Source of the DNA: Formicarius rufipectus
Taxonomy: Eukaryota; Chordata; Aves; Passeriformes; Formicariidae
Assembly: GCA_013399695.1 (NCBI GenBank)
Contig: VXAU01003702.1
Coordinates: 1-64,000, forward strand
DNA length: 64,000 nt
Reading direction: 5' to 3'
In this document: one piece after another, positions 1 to 11,300 of the stretch
How positions within the stretch are numbered: position 1 is the stretch's first letter
Layout of the letters: each line of letters opens with the position of its first letter
The notes under the pieces: model-generated
Database searches by the model: none
Told to the model about the DNA's origin: nothing
What the model saw: the letters and a program-made list of their open reading frames with translations, nothing else
Translations under genes and position numbers: made by a program

Positions 1-3000
1 ATAAAGCTCATTTTAAATGGTATAAAACTGTGTAGCAAGTACTAGGAAAGCCAAGCTTGATAATCTCTACAAAAAACTTAATCGGCTTGTCTAGCAACTT
101 TCTGTATTTATTTCCTCAGTGCTTTAAACCAGTTCATTTCCACGAGAAACCATATTAATATCTTCTATTTATATTTATATTTATAAACAATTTATATATT
201 TAATTAATGGCTACCAGAGCTAGTAAGTACTTGACTGAGATAGTGGCAGCATAATTTTCACTGTTTCACCCTTCTCACTTGTTGTTTTACAAGTGAAAAT
301 TACTGTTAAGCCCACCTCAGAGCTTGAAACAGGGAAGAGAAAAACATGTGATGGTTGGAGGGATATCATCTAATTATTTGCCTTCAGTCAGTCCCTTAGG
401 TGGAAAGAAAAGAGGAGCTGAAAGGAAGTCATGGCTAAAACTTCCATATTAAGGGTCATGCATAAAACTTTAGTAACTAAAAAATATAAGGCTCTCTAAA
501 TGACTGAAAGAATAAACACTGTATTGGAAATTCGTCCACTTGAAGGTGTGCATTGCATATCTTGCAAGCAGGCACATGGATAAACTCTGCAAAGAGGTAC
601 TCCAGCCTCTGGACTAACATCTTTGGTTTTACAAGATCATGCTATAGTTCCCTTCATTCACCTTATGTAAGTAAACCCAAAAGTGAGTGAAAGCATGTTA
701 TTTGTTCTTTGCACATTCATAGCATGCTCTGTGCTTGAGGATCCATCCTGCTGATTTGGCATCACCTGATGTCAACATTACCTGATATTGCAGGTCTCAC
801 AGCTCTGTCAACAGATGACTTTTGAGGAGTCAACCAAATGTCCCTGATTGGGTACAGTGTGGCCACAGGGCCAGTGGTCATAGAACACCTTCTCTCAACT
901 GACTGAATTAACGTGGCATGCTTTATAGTTTCTCTGGTGGATTTATGATCCAGAAAAATACCAAAGTGGATAAAGATTAAAAAGAGTCAAAAATGGTCAC
1001 ATGTCACTGTGTGCAATGAGGGAAATAAAGAAAAAATGAAAAAGACCCACAGTTTGCAAAGCACAAAATGTTATTTTCTAAATGTGCCAGACCCGAAAGG
1101 CCCTTATATGTGTCCAAACCTGCGGTATAAGGTCAGCTATAACTCTGGAAAGGGGAAAAGAATTCAAGGAAATTTTCTCAAGTTTCTTCTTTACCCAACC
1201 ATTTCTTGTCACTAAATTATAGAAAATAGGCTGTGGAATTTATGCCCAATAACCATATCTGCAAACAGTTCTGAATCCTTGTACTCCCTCTGATCTCTCT
1301 TGCCATTAAACATGTAATGCTCCTTTGACCTTTCCAGAAATGTCCTGACATCATCAGAGAAACGGCAAGCTAATTCCCTGCAAAAAATAAATGACCTGGT
1401 AATTCTAATCTCTATAAGAAAGACAAAAAATTAATGTAATTGTCTGATAAATAAAAATATAAATATGTGAGCCGGCATCGAATTTAATCTTCATGTTTAA
1501 GAAGCAATCCTAGTCAATGGGTTGTAGCAAAGTAAATTCAACTCAAAAGCACTCGAATTGTGTACTGAGTTTATTTGGTGAAGATGTTTCCTTAATAGCA
1601 CTATAAACATCTGTCCAGCTCTCAGTCAGATTCTCAGCTGTACTTTACCATCTGTGGTCATTCACATATATACAAAGCAGATGTAAAACATCACCTGATG
1701 GATTTTCATATCACTTTGCAGTAAAGTAACACCACGAGGTGCAGAATGCTAGTGCAGGGGAGCTTGCAGTGTATGATAGCAATTCTTGCAGCAGTACTGT
1801 CTATGAAGTAGACAGCAGCCATACAGTGCCACCACAATTCTCTTGGCTATTAAAGCTTTCCTATTGCATCCTATGCCTCTGAACCAGTAGGGAGCAAATA
1901 AGAGTGACAAATTTTAATACAGTGAATCTCATGTTTCCTAAGGGAGGATCTCAAGGAACACAGAGCCTGCTGCAGTTACAGTGCCATATGGGCATGTCAG
2001 GGTGGATGTCTTTTTATGTCGCCCTTCCAGTGACATAGGGGAAGATTGAACCCTTTTGTAAAGCAAGTCTCTGTGAAAGGGTGAGCCCTTCTGTCTCCTG
2101 AAGAAGAGCACAATTGTCTGTCATTCACTGCCTCTCTCAAGATAGAAGGGATGAAAAACTACTAGAAGAGAACAGCTGAGTTCTCTTACAGTTCTGAAGT
2201 TCAGAGCAGGAAAACTCAAAGTGCAATACGCAGTTCAGTGGTGTGAAAACATTTCCTTTGTATGAATCATGGCTTTCTTTCCAAGCAAAATATTACTGTT
2301 TTGCTTTTGCAAACAGTAACCATTTCTAATCCTTTGCATTTAGATTTGATAAAGTAGTATCATTCATAAATCCTCTGATACTATAAGGAAGAATTAATCT
2401 TTAGCAAGGTAGAAGACAGAATGGAAATTGCTGCACCATTTGTCCAGATTTATGTCTAGGACTATGTAGAAGGACAAGCTGTAGAATTTTTAATACATTG
2501 CAAATTTTGATAAGTTAAATAACACCATCTCAGTAACATAGGAAAACACTGCTATTTAATAGTTTACAATGGCAGAAATGTGCATAGAGAGAACTTTCCC
2601 ATGTGGCCAAGGGTATTCGATAGGTCCAAAGCAGTGTCAGGAGCACAGCTGCATTCATTCCCAGTCCCTGCTCTGTGTGTTAAGCACAGACTATTCCCTG
2701 CTTTGCATTGCTGTGCGTATCTCTGGGCCAGCATTTATTGACCGCTGTCAGAGTTGCAAAGATACCTACACCTGCTCTGGAGTAGTCAATGCCATGTGTG
2801 GTCCTACATGTCTGCCACTGAGTCCTGGCTCCTGCCTCACCTGGATTGCTATTTTATAAGCCCACATTAAATTGAAAGTCCCTCCATACATACTTATTAC
2901 TTAAAAAACTAAGGGCACTCTAAGTATTCCTTTCAAAGACCTCTCCTTAAAAAATAATGGATATGTTTGTTCTGTTCCCCCTTTCACACAGGCATTATTT

Positions 3001-3274
3001 TAGAAAATGAAGAGGTACAACATTTCTCTTATAAAGTAGTGCTTTCTTAACTTCACCTGACTCTTTAGCTCTGCTTCTGACAAGGTAGCTCTGGTCCTTA
3101 CTATGATGAATTCTCAGTGACCCTCACAGTCCTTCAGATCTGAGTCTGGTTTTTCTAGGACCTATGCTTCTTTACATCTTTGACTTTCTTTCTGCAAACT
3201 TCTGTAAACTTCTCCAGCAGGACTGCCTACTGCTCTCAGAGGCTTTGTTAAAAAGAAAATTAGAATGTACTTAC
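1..3274 (-). other. SLC13A4: SLC13A4 intron 1 (part)
   Basis: This stretch runs from the exon 1 donor to the left edge of the window. I looked on the minus strand for the next SLC13A4 exon, which carries the conserved YWVSEAVPLG-type helix, and did not find it, so intron 1 is longer than 3.2 kb. No CR1 or LTR fragment was recognised. The open frames at 1009-1215 and 2569-2859 on the plus strand have no recognisable domain and look like chance. Confidence 0.7.
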
Positions 3275-3373
3275 GCTGCTGGGGTATATGAGTGGCAGAG
3301 GAAGCAGCAGAAGTGGAATGAGGACAACGAGCAAAAGATTTCTGGATCGGAGAATCTCCTTCATCGCTGCCAT
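3275..3373 (-). CDS. SLC13A4: SLC13A4 coding exon 1 (partial gene; Na+/sulfate cotransporter NaS2)
   Basis: SLC13A4 is a plasma-membrane sodium-coupled sulfate transporter of the SLC13 (DASS) family. This exon encodes its first 33 residues, beginning MAAMKEILRSRN and running into the hydrophobic run LLLVVLIPLLLLPLPLIY (about residues 13-30), which is the first membrane helix. It ends PSS at a consensus donor, GTAAGT (complement of 3269-3274). The arrangement matches the human N-terminus as I recall it: 12 residues, then LLLV, then LLLLPLP, then HPSS at the exon end. The ATG at 3373 was chosen because it reproduces that 12-residue spacing and has A at -3 and G at +4. A second ATG lies three codons in, and an in-frame upstream ATG at 3445 is discussed in the findings. 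The exon ends in phase 0. Exon 2 is not in the window. SLC13A4 lies just downstream of FAM180A in the same orientation, as in human 7q33. Confidence 0.9.
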
Positions 3374-3700
3374 ACTCTTTTGCTTTCTGGTGGCTTTCTT
3401 CTCCTTCAGATTCTTCTCCAGTTCCTCAGATAGTCCAGCTTTCATGCCACGTTTTCCTTCACCTGTGTCTAGATTTTCCCAAAAGGTCTCTCAACGCCTC
3501 ATTTCCTATCCCCACACAATCACCTAAAATACCTTTCTTAACTGATTTCTTCTTTGATCTGTTGTTTTGAAAAGATTTTTCAATTAAAAAGGCATTCAGT
3601 TTATGTAGGGCATACCAGCACATCCAAATTATTATCACACCAAAACATGCAGAGTTTTGCAAGTAGGATCATAGTGATCTTTTGACAATTTTTATTTTTA
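3374..3700 (-). promoter_or_regulatory. SLC13A4: SLC13A4 5' UTR and proximal upstream region
   Basis: This is the minus-strand sequence immediately upstream of the SLC13A4 start. I see no clear TATA box and no CpG island. The reading frame of exon 1 stays open upstream to an ATG at 3445 and beyond that to a TGA roughly 50-60 bases further. The transcription start cannot be placed from sequence alone, and an additional untranslated exon further upstream is possible. Confidence 0.4.
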
Positions 3701-6700
3701 ATTTAGACTCACAGTTGTAGCTGCAGTTGTATCCTTATTCCCATGTTTCATAATTTTTTTTTCTTCCATCATTTAGCCCTGTGACTCCTGTTTTCATAAA
3801 CCAGGCAAGAGTTGCTTCTTTTCCTTCTGTTTAATAGTCTGCATGCCTCAAATACAGTTTGTTTTTCTGCTGGAAAATTATTAAAACCAACAATTTGTTG
3901 TTCAGTGCATAGAAGCAAATTTTCAGGTACTCCTTCTTTTAAAAAAACCCTGCCATCTGCAGCTCCTCTAGACTTTATTTCTTTGCTTCTACTTTGTATC
4001 TACCTTTACCCTACTTTTCCCCTGTGCTTGGAATTCAGAGGGCAGTAATTCCAACAGAGATTACACTTGATCTCAGAGCGAAAATATCTTAAAAAGCTAC
4101 ATGAGCTCTAATTCACCAATGAGGACTGCAGAAGGTAGAAGTTGCTCCACCCATTGCCCAAAACCCAGTCAGAACATTTGAGAAAATCAACAGCCTCCTC
4201 TTTCTGACGTTCACACAAATATACAAAAAGACCTTTTTCAAGTTGCTGAACAGTTTGTTATTGTTTTATGGTCCCAGTACTGATGATGAATAATCATTGT
4301 TTTCTAAACAGTATCTTTTGTCTTCATGTTTCTTCCATTGCAATTGTTGAACGTCACTAATTTATAAAGCATGGGCTGTTCTCTGTACTGGTTCATGTGC
4401 CCTAGGTAATCATAGGACTCAAAATCAAATTGGAATTTTTAAGGCTTTCTACTCTAGTCTTCATGTGAAAAGAACATTTCTCCAGCTCTTCTGTTATCAA
4501 TGCTTTTTGTGGGGCCCAAAGTACCATAGATTTAGGACTGAATCCATTGGCTGCTTAATGCACCATCTGTAGACAGACATCCATTTGATGTGTATCTCAT
4601 AGGAAGCCACACATCTAGGAACTTCCATGCCCCAAAGAAATTGCTTGTCTGTTCTCTCCTCTCCCTCTGCTAGCCAGCACCAAACTGAGCTCCCCAGACT
4701 GGATTGCAATGCCTCTGTGACCCTGAGCCCTGGAGAACTGACAAACACAGACGTGGAGGAGTTGGATATGTAGGGTGAATTCTTCCTGAAATTAGTAATT
4801 GTATCTCAGACTGTGGAATGCTTTAATATGCCTTGGAACTTGCATCAAGCAACAGAACCTTAAGAACCTATAGGCAAATTTAGCAACTAGTTCTGGAAGT
4901 AAAAATATAGTTAATGTGAAGAGTTCAGGCAGGTCAATACAGCTATGAAAAAAAAAAGTCTAAAATACTTCAAAAATAAAATTTTTTTTATTTTAAATGA
5001 AAACAAAATCTAAGCTTTTTTCATATTTTTATTATCTGTAAGGTCAAAGGGTGAATAAAAGGTGCCATTTAGGGGCGATGGTTTTTCAGCATGTGAGAGA
5101 ACTGCTTATAAAGAAGACTTGGTCTGAAGTAATAAGATGCAATCTGAGACTGGGAGCAGGCAACCTACACCTGCACATTAAGCAATACTGAGGGAGGGAC
5201 CTGCCCTCAGCCCAAAGAACTGCCCTGAAGGCAGAGTGCTCCTTCCCCCCACAATTCTGGAAAAGGAGGCATTCTTGCTCTTATTTATTACCCAGTCCTG
5301 CTCCACAGAGGGAAGGGCTGTTCCCTCTTCTCTCCAGTACCATTGCTCCCAGGAAGAGTTTTGCATCCCGAGATAAGCAATTACTCAAGATGAAATTGCT
5401 AAACAGCAAACAGCAACTGAAATCAATACAATACAAAGACAGGTATTTTACATAGAATGTTTTTATAATTATCTTGACAGTCTCTGTTAAATTAAGGTGG
5501 GCAGTCCAAGCACTTTCCCAAGGAATAAATCTTTTTCATACATTACACACAGTAAAGGGATGAGGGAGATAAACTTGTAAAAGCTTTATTTTCTATTGAG
5601 GACATAAAAGTTCAGTTACCAATTCACAAGGTACAGTAAGGTATGTATGCCAGAGGGAAATATAAGATATTTTAAAAATCTGTATTGTTTTTTCTCTATT
5701 AGATACTTTATAATGAGTAAACTCTGACTACTGGACTGCCCTATTGTGGGCTGAGGAGCAAGGCTGGGCATGGCCACCATTTGTTTCTCTGAATGGTGAC
5801 TGCTGGCAATTAATAGTTGCTATAGTTTTCCTTGTTATTTTTGCAGACTTGGAGTGACTGGCTGTAAGGGATTTATGAATTGCCCTAGTTCCAGGCTCTT
5901 CCAGCAAGTGGTGCATCAAGGAGCCAAGAAACAGAGTTGGAAAGGCAGTAGCATACTTTGTTGCATTTCCCCTCCTAGTATTTATAAAGCTTGGAGGGGG
6001 GAGGAAAACACAAACAGATCATCGCTGTTAAAGCTGGGGGTTCAAAGGGCATCAGGACTGCAGACCAAGGCTGCTTTGTGGGACCTAAGCTCTCTGTGCA
6101 AGTAGAAGAGATGGAGATATTTGTGATCTAGAGCTTTGTGGTTGAGGTTTTTGGTTTCCTTTACCATATGCCAGACAGGCTTTGAAGATGACCAGCAAAA
6201 TTCTTCGGGTATAAAAGTGCACCTATGCATATGTGTGTCTAAATGCAGATGTGCACATTCATACGCAGAAATACAGAAACTCCTGGGAGAAACAAGACTG
6301 ACTCTGTCTTTTATAAGCCATTTGTCTAGATGCTAATGCCATGGTCAGACTGCCCTAAGGCTGCTAGTGTTCCACATTCCCACAGGCAATTGCCAAACCC
6401 AGTGTGCTCTGACTATTTGGTATTTGCTGCAACAAGGTGGTGGTGGATGGCTTTTTTCAGCTCCACTCCTTGGAGTATCCCTGTAAAGAGATACAGAAGA
6501 ATTAATTCCTTTTGCTCAAGTGATGCAAAAGCAGTTAAACATGATTCAGAACTTGGGCTGGAATCCTCCAGTCTCTTCTACAGTCTTAGGGATTTGAGAT
6601 TTGGGCCTGTATCCTTAAGATATTATGCCAATAGAGAGATAAAGAAGTATGGTAAGAGTGGATGAAATACATGCTCAGCTGTTTTGCCATGGTCTGGAAG

Positions 6701-7998
6701 GATAAACACCACTAATATCAAGAGGAAAACAGATTTTGTGTCAGTTGTGCACAAAAATTAGGGGACTTGATTTAGAAGAATTTGGATTTTTGATAGCTAG
6801 CCATCCGTCTGATAACGTGCATCTCCTTTTTATATTTTCTGTTTATGACTTGTTTAGGAGTTTACTATAATCAGTTGCACTATTTCTACAATTTTTTCTC
6901 TTGCTGCTCCCAAATTTCTAATTCGCACCACTGAATTCATAAATTGACTTTTCTGCTAAGTGGTCAGATTCAACTTTTTCCTGACTAAACAATTTAGGAT
7001 TCTTCTATGTACTCAGCACTTATGTGCACACACATGCATGAACATACACATACATACATACATACATATATTCAAATGAACATAAAATTTACTATTAAAA
7101 AAATGAGCTGCAGTGCTAAATTCAGCACCAAGTATGTTTTAATGCACCTTCTTCCCTTGCCTCAGGGGGATTCTGAAGCATGGGTTTAGATGACCTATAT
7201 TCAAGTGACAGAACCAGGAAAAATGTACCGTTATTAAATTAAATAGGGCCTTTGTCTTGCCTTTGATTCCACCGTGGACAAATCCATGTTCCTTTCAAAA
7301 AAAAAAAAACAACCAAGCAGCAGAAGCAAAGTCATGTGCAAATAATGAAAGAATCATTGCAGACTGTTTGGGAGAGCAGCTGTAGGAAGCAGAGAATATG
7401 TTCACAGGCATTGTTTGCTGCTGGTGTTCGCAATGCCCTTTGTCTTCTGCAAATGTTATTGCAATTAAAAACTGGCTCAGCCAAATGAAGTGAATCAGAG
7501 AGTGCTTATTTACAAGAACAGTTGGAATTAACTGTTTTCTGAAGGTTGACAGTTAGGAAACATCTCCCTTTTTAGAGAGGGCCTTTGCATCTCTTTATAA
7601 TATTCTTTTGCTGGCCAGTCAGGAAATAAACTTTTTTCCCTAGCTAGGAAAGAAGCACTCTCCAGCACTTACACACAGGCATGGGAGCATAAGCATAGTA
7701 TACCTACGTATTATTCATAGGAAACCCAAAGGATGAAACAAGGGTTTTTTTGGGTGTACACCAGACTCCCTACTTTGCTTGTTGCAGATTATGCGTCCAA
7801 GCCAACACAAAAATCGAATTCTCAGGACTGGACATTTTTTCACTTTTAAAATGGAACTATAAAGTGGATTCCACAAGAGGGAGCTAGAAAACAAATAATC
7901 TTTCACTAAGTGGCTATTAAACTCTTTACAGAATAAAGTGGTGGACGTGCTACATGTGTCCATTAACAACCAAAAGAGGTGGCTGAGTTGCTGTTGCA
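3701..7998. other. Interval between SLC13A4 and FAM180A, including the FAM180A 3' UTR
   Basis: About 4.3 kb separates the SLC13A4 upstream region from the FAM180A stop codon. The FAM180A 3' UTR must start at 7998 and run leftwards. No perfect reverse-strand AATAAA was seen within the first several hundred bases. Nearer candidates on the minus strand are ATTAAA (complement of 7138-7143) and AATAAA (complement of 5585-5590), so the cleavage site is unresolved. A short CATA microsatellite sits at 7042-7070. No other gene is recognised. Confidence 0.6.
7042..7070 (+). repeat. (CATA)n microsatellite
   Basis: A tetranucleotide tract of about seven units (ACATACACATACATACATAC and onward) follows a CA-rich stretch. 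It may fall in the FAM180A 3' flank. Confidence 0.85.
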
Positions 7999-8352
7999 TC
8001 AAGTCTCCCACTTTGATGGCTGTTTGTTGTATGGGAACATCAAGTCATGCTTCAGGGCTTTGTAAAGATTGACAAAGGATTCAGCCCAAGTGTCTTTTTG
8101 GTGCCCCTGGGACTGAGCAGCTCTGTAGGCTGTGTAGACCATGGTCAGCACTGTCCTTTCAAAGTCTTCTTTCTTGAGGACCCTTGGGTAGGAGGACAGT
8201 CTGCTACTCAGCCTGCGGATCTCTGTGATGCTCTTGGGGATAATCTCATTGCAGATGGTGTCAAACTCAGCAGCCTTCCTCAGTGAAGCAAGCTCCTCAT
8301 CTTTGATGGAGATCCTCTGACCTTTGTCAATGTCAAGCTCAGCTAAAAGAAA
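7999..8352 (-). CDS. FAM180A: FAM180A coding exon 3 (terminal)
   Basis: The acceptor is GTACCAG|TTT (complement of 8353-8359). The exon encodes 117 residues and a stop, from FLLAELDIDKGQRISIKDEE to the C-terminal SKWET. It carries most of the conserved FAM180 domain, including KKEDFERTVLTMVYTAYR and GHQKDTWAES. The predicted structure is largely helical and highly charged. The C-terminal dozen residues after ALKHDLM (FPYNKQPSKWET) differ from the human tail, which is the usual variable end of this family. Confidence 0.95.
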   Translation of the reverse strand, partial: FLLAELDIDKGQRISIKDEELASLRKAAEFDTICNEIIPKSITEIRRLSSRLSSYPRVLKKEDFERTVLTMVYTAYRAAQSQGHQKDTWAESFVNLYKALKHDLMFPYNKQPSKWET

Positions 8353-11300
8353 CTGGTACAAAAATGAGAACACAGAAAGCTATTTATTTTCTCCAAGATA
8401 CTCTAGGGAGAGTAAATGTGCATTAACAACATGGCCTTAGGTCTTTAATTTATGTCAAACGTAGATAATGGCACTGAGTGGAGGTGGGGCAGACCCAAAA
8501 GCTTCTGTGAGCATTGGACTCCTCTGTTACCTACCTAGGAAAATTAGTGATAGGCAATGGGGAAAAGGAAAGAGGCAAAGATAAAAGCAGGTACTCTTCC
8601 GTTGTCCAAAACAGACATGGGTTGCTTCTGGCACCCTGCCGGGGATAGCCTGGTTCTGAGTGAGAAAGCACATCCGTAGCTTCCCAGCCCATCTGCCCTG
8701 ATTGGACATCCAATCCCGGTTTCTTGATGGGTGGGATAGATAAATTTGATTCATGCACATTCCTCAGGTGGGCCACTTCCCCTCAGTTAACCATATGACC
8801 AGACTGTGATGTACAGATTGCAGCCTCCACTCCTGTGAAAAGGGGAACATGAATTGTTTTGAAGTGAAACAACCATGCCCTCAGGATTACTTTGCAATCA
8901 CTGATACTTGCTACCTTAATTATTTGGGACCGAGACGTAGTACAAAGATTTTAAATGAGTCGTGTTGTTAATGTGCAACTGTTCAGGAAGAAAGAGCATT
9001 TCAGAGGAGAGCCTTTTGCTCTGGTTTTTACTTTGACTGTTTCTGAGCTAGAACCCACTTTTGAGGTAGAGCAGGCAAATTCTGCCTGTTTAAATGCTCA
9101 GAGAACTGAATCTGTCATGTATATATGTCTGTTCTCACACCTCTGGAGATGTATCACGTGGTCAAAAATGGGTTTACTTCTGCTATGGGTAAAAGTGACA
9201 TTAAGACAAGGTAATGGAGAACCCCATTATGGACAGTAACCCCGGTCTTGTTTAAGGCTTAAGGTACCATCTGCTCCCATATACTGAACCTCGTAAAGCA
9301 GGACCACGTCTTCCAGAGAGTTCTGTAGCACTGGGTTAAAGATGGCAGCTGAGGACCTCTTGAATCTCTGAGCAGCTGGGAAAAGCATAGCTGGAAAAAA
9401 AAATAATAGAAAAGAGATGTTCCATAAGGTGCCAAATACTGAAAAGAGGAAGCACTTTTCAACAGAGGAGTCAACCAAAGAACTTCCTGTTGCAGACTTA
9501 TTCCATTGTATGACTTTTCACTGTAAATAAAATGTATGGTTTGGATTGCTTTGACCCTAATCTACTGAGAATGGAGGTTAGCTGTTTGTCCTGTATCTAT
9601 ATGGTGTCTAACACAGGGTGGATTATTACCCAAGCTTGGGACTCTCAGTTGCAGTCTCAGAAGAGAAAGGAATAATGATAACTACAACATGAACATTATC
9701 TGAAATATATGTCCTTCTCCTGGATCTGCAAGGGGAAATCAGTACTGACACTCAACAAAATCTGTTTTCTTCAGTCAATTCTCGTGCTTCCTCCTTCTGA
9801 GACTCTACATTTCTTTGGGTTTCAATTGTCTGAAGTTCAGTCTGTCCTTATTTAATAGAGAAAGCTACGTCAGAGAATAATCACCTCATCTGTCCTGAGC
9901 ATTTATATTTGGAAGGAGTGATTTTCCCAGATGTCTGTCTGTTCATTGAAACTGTTGCTTGCTTAGACAAGACAGATACATTCAATAAGGTGAATCCCAA
10001 CTCATTATGACTTTAATACTTTACTGTGTGTTTATATTGTTGCTAGAAACAACAGAGTCTGCTATGGTCAGGTATTTATTCACAATTGTGAAGTGTTCTA
10101 CAGGTATTGTCTCAAAGAAATGAGACAGAAAACACATACATAGTCCTTAAACTCAGTTCAGTGAACTCCAGTGAACTACAGCTTCTCAGCTTTAGCTCTT
10201 GTTTACCCATAGGTACATTTGAAAGCCAATCTAATGAAAAAAGGAAACAAAGCCCCCACCTTTTGAAAAGCATGATGACTCCCTCCTCAAAAATTGGATT
10301 TCTACTATTATGAGTAACATCTCATAGTACATGTTGCTTACTTTGAATTTCTAAAAAGTGTCATCCCACCCTTTCTCTACCAGATTTTTTTCCATGAAAT
10401 ACTTTTACTAGATCAATTTTGTCTTGCTTTGCCAAAGTTCTTGTGATGGATTTTGCATGCTGCCTGTAGAAAACCTGAGCATCATTTAAAATTCTCTCTG
10501 CTGGGCATGAAAAAGAAAGTTGAAGCAACTGTAAACATTTTATGGAAAAGTTGTCCCTGCTCCCTGACTACATGGTTTGTCAGACAATTTGCCTCTTTAG
10601 TTAACCAAGCAGATCACAAGTATGAAGTTCTTTCTAAACTCTAGCCTAAATGCAATCCTGTTTCCTGTGCCATTGCTAACTGTTGACTTGGTTAAAGTTT
10701 GACTGGTTAATGATATTAAATTTCTAGTAATACAAGAAGAAAGAAACCAGACTGCCAGGACCTTTGCTATCCAACATAAGGAAAATTAATTGGGATAGTG
10801 CTAAGTATGAAGCAATTCATACTTGACACAGCAAAAGGCATTTTTGGTCTTGAATTAGCTAGGGTCATGGTGTAGCTAAATATTGTGTTGAATTGTAGTA
10901 AACAAGCTGTAGCTAGGTACTACTACCAGTAAATGCATCCTGCAGGAGTAAGTTTCAGGCATTTTGATCTGACACCTACAGAACTAGCTGCTTCGTACTC
11001 CATCCATGTGAGTTTAGCTTAAAATTTCTTTACAATAACTGAATAGTACTTGCAGAGTATGTGACTAAAAACCTGAAGGAATGAATGCCCCAAGTAAAAG
11101 AAGACAGATGTTGTAAAGGACTTGACCTCTGCAGCAGCCTTTCCTTACCCAGCATGATGCCTTTACCACTTGAGCATCTTGTCTGGCCAGGCCAAGTTGC
11201 TGGTGAGCTTGGGAAAGGTCACAAGCTACCTGCAAGTTCTACTGTGTGAGAGTGTTTGCCTGACTGACCCTTGGCAACAGGGGCTATGCCCATTTGCTGT

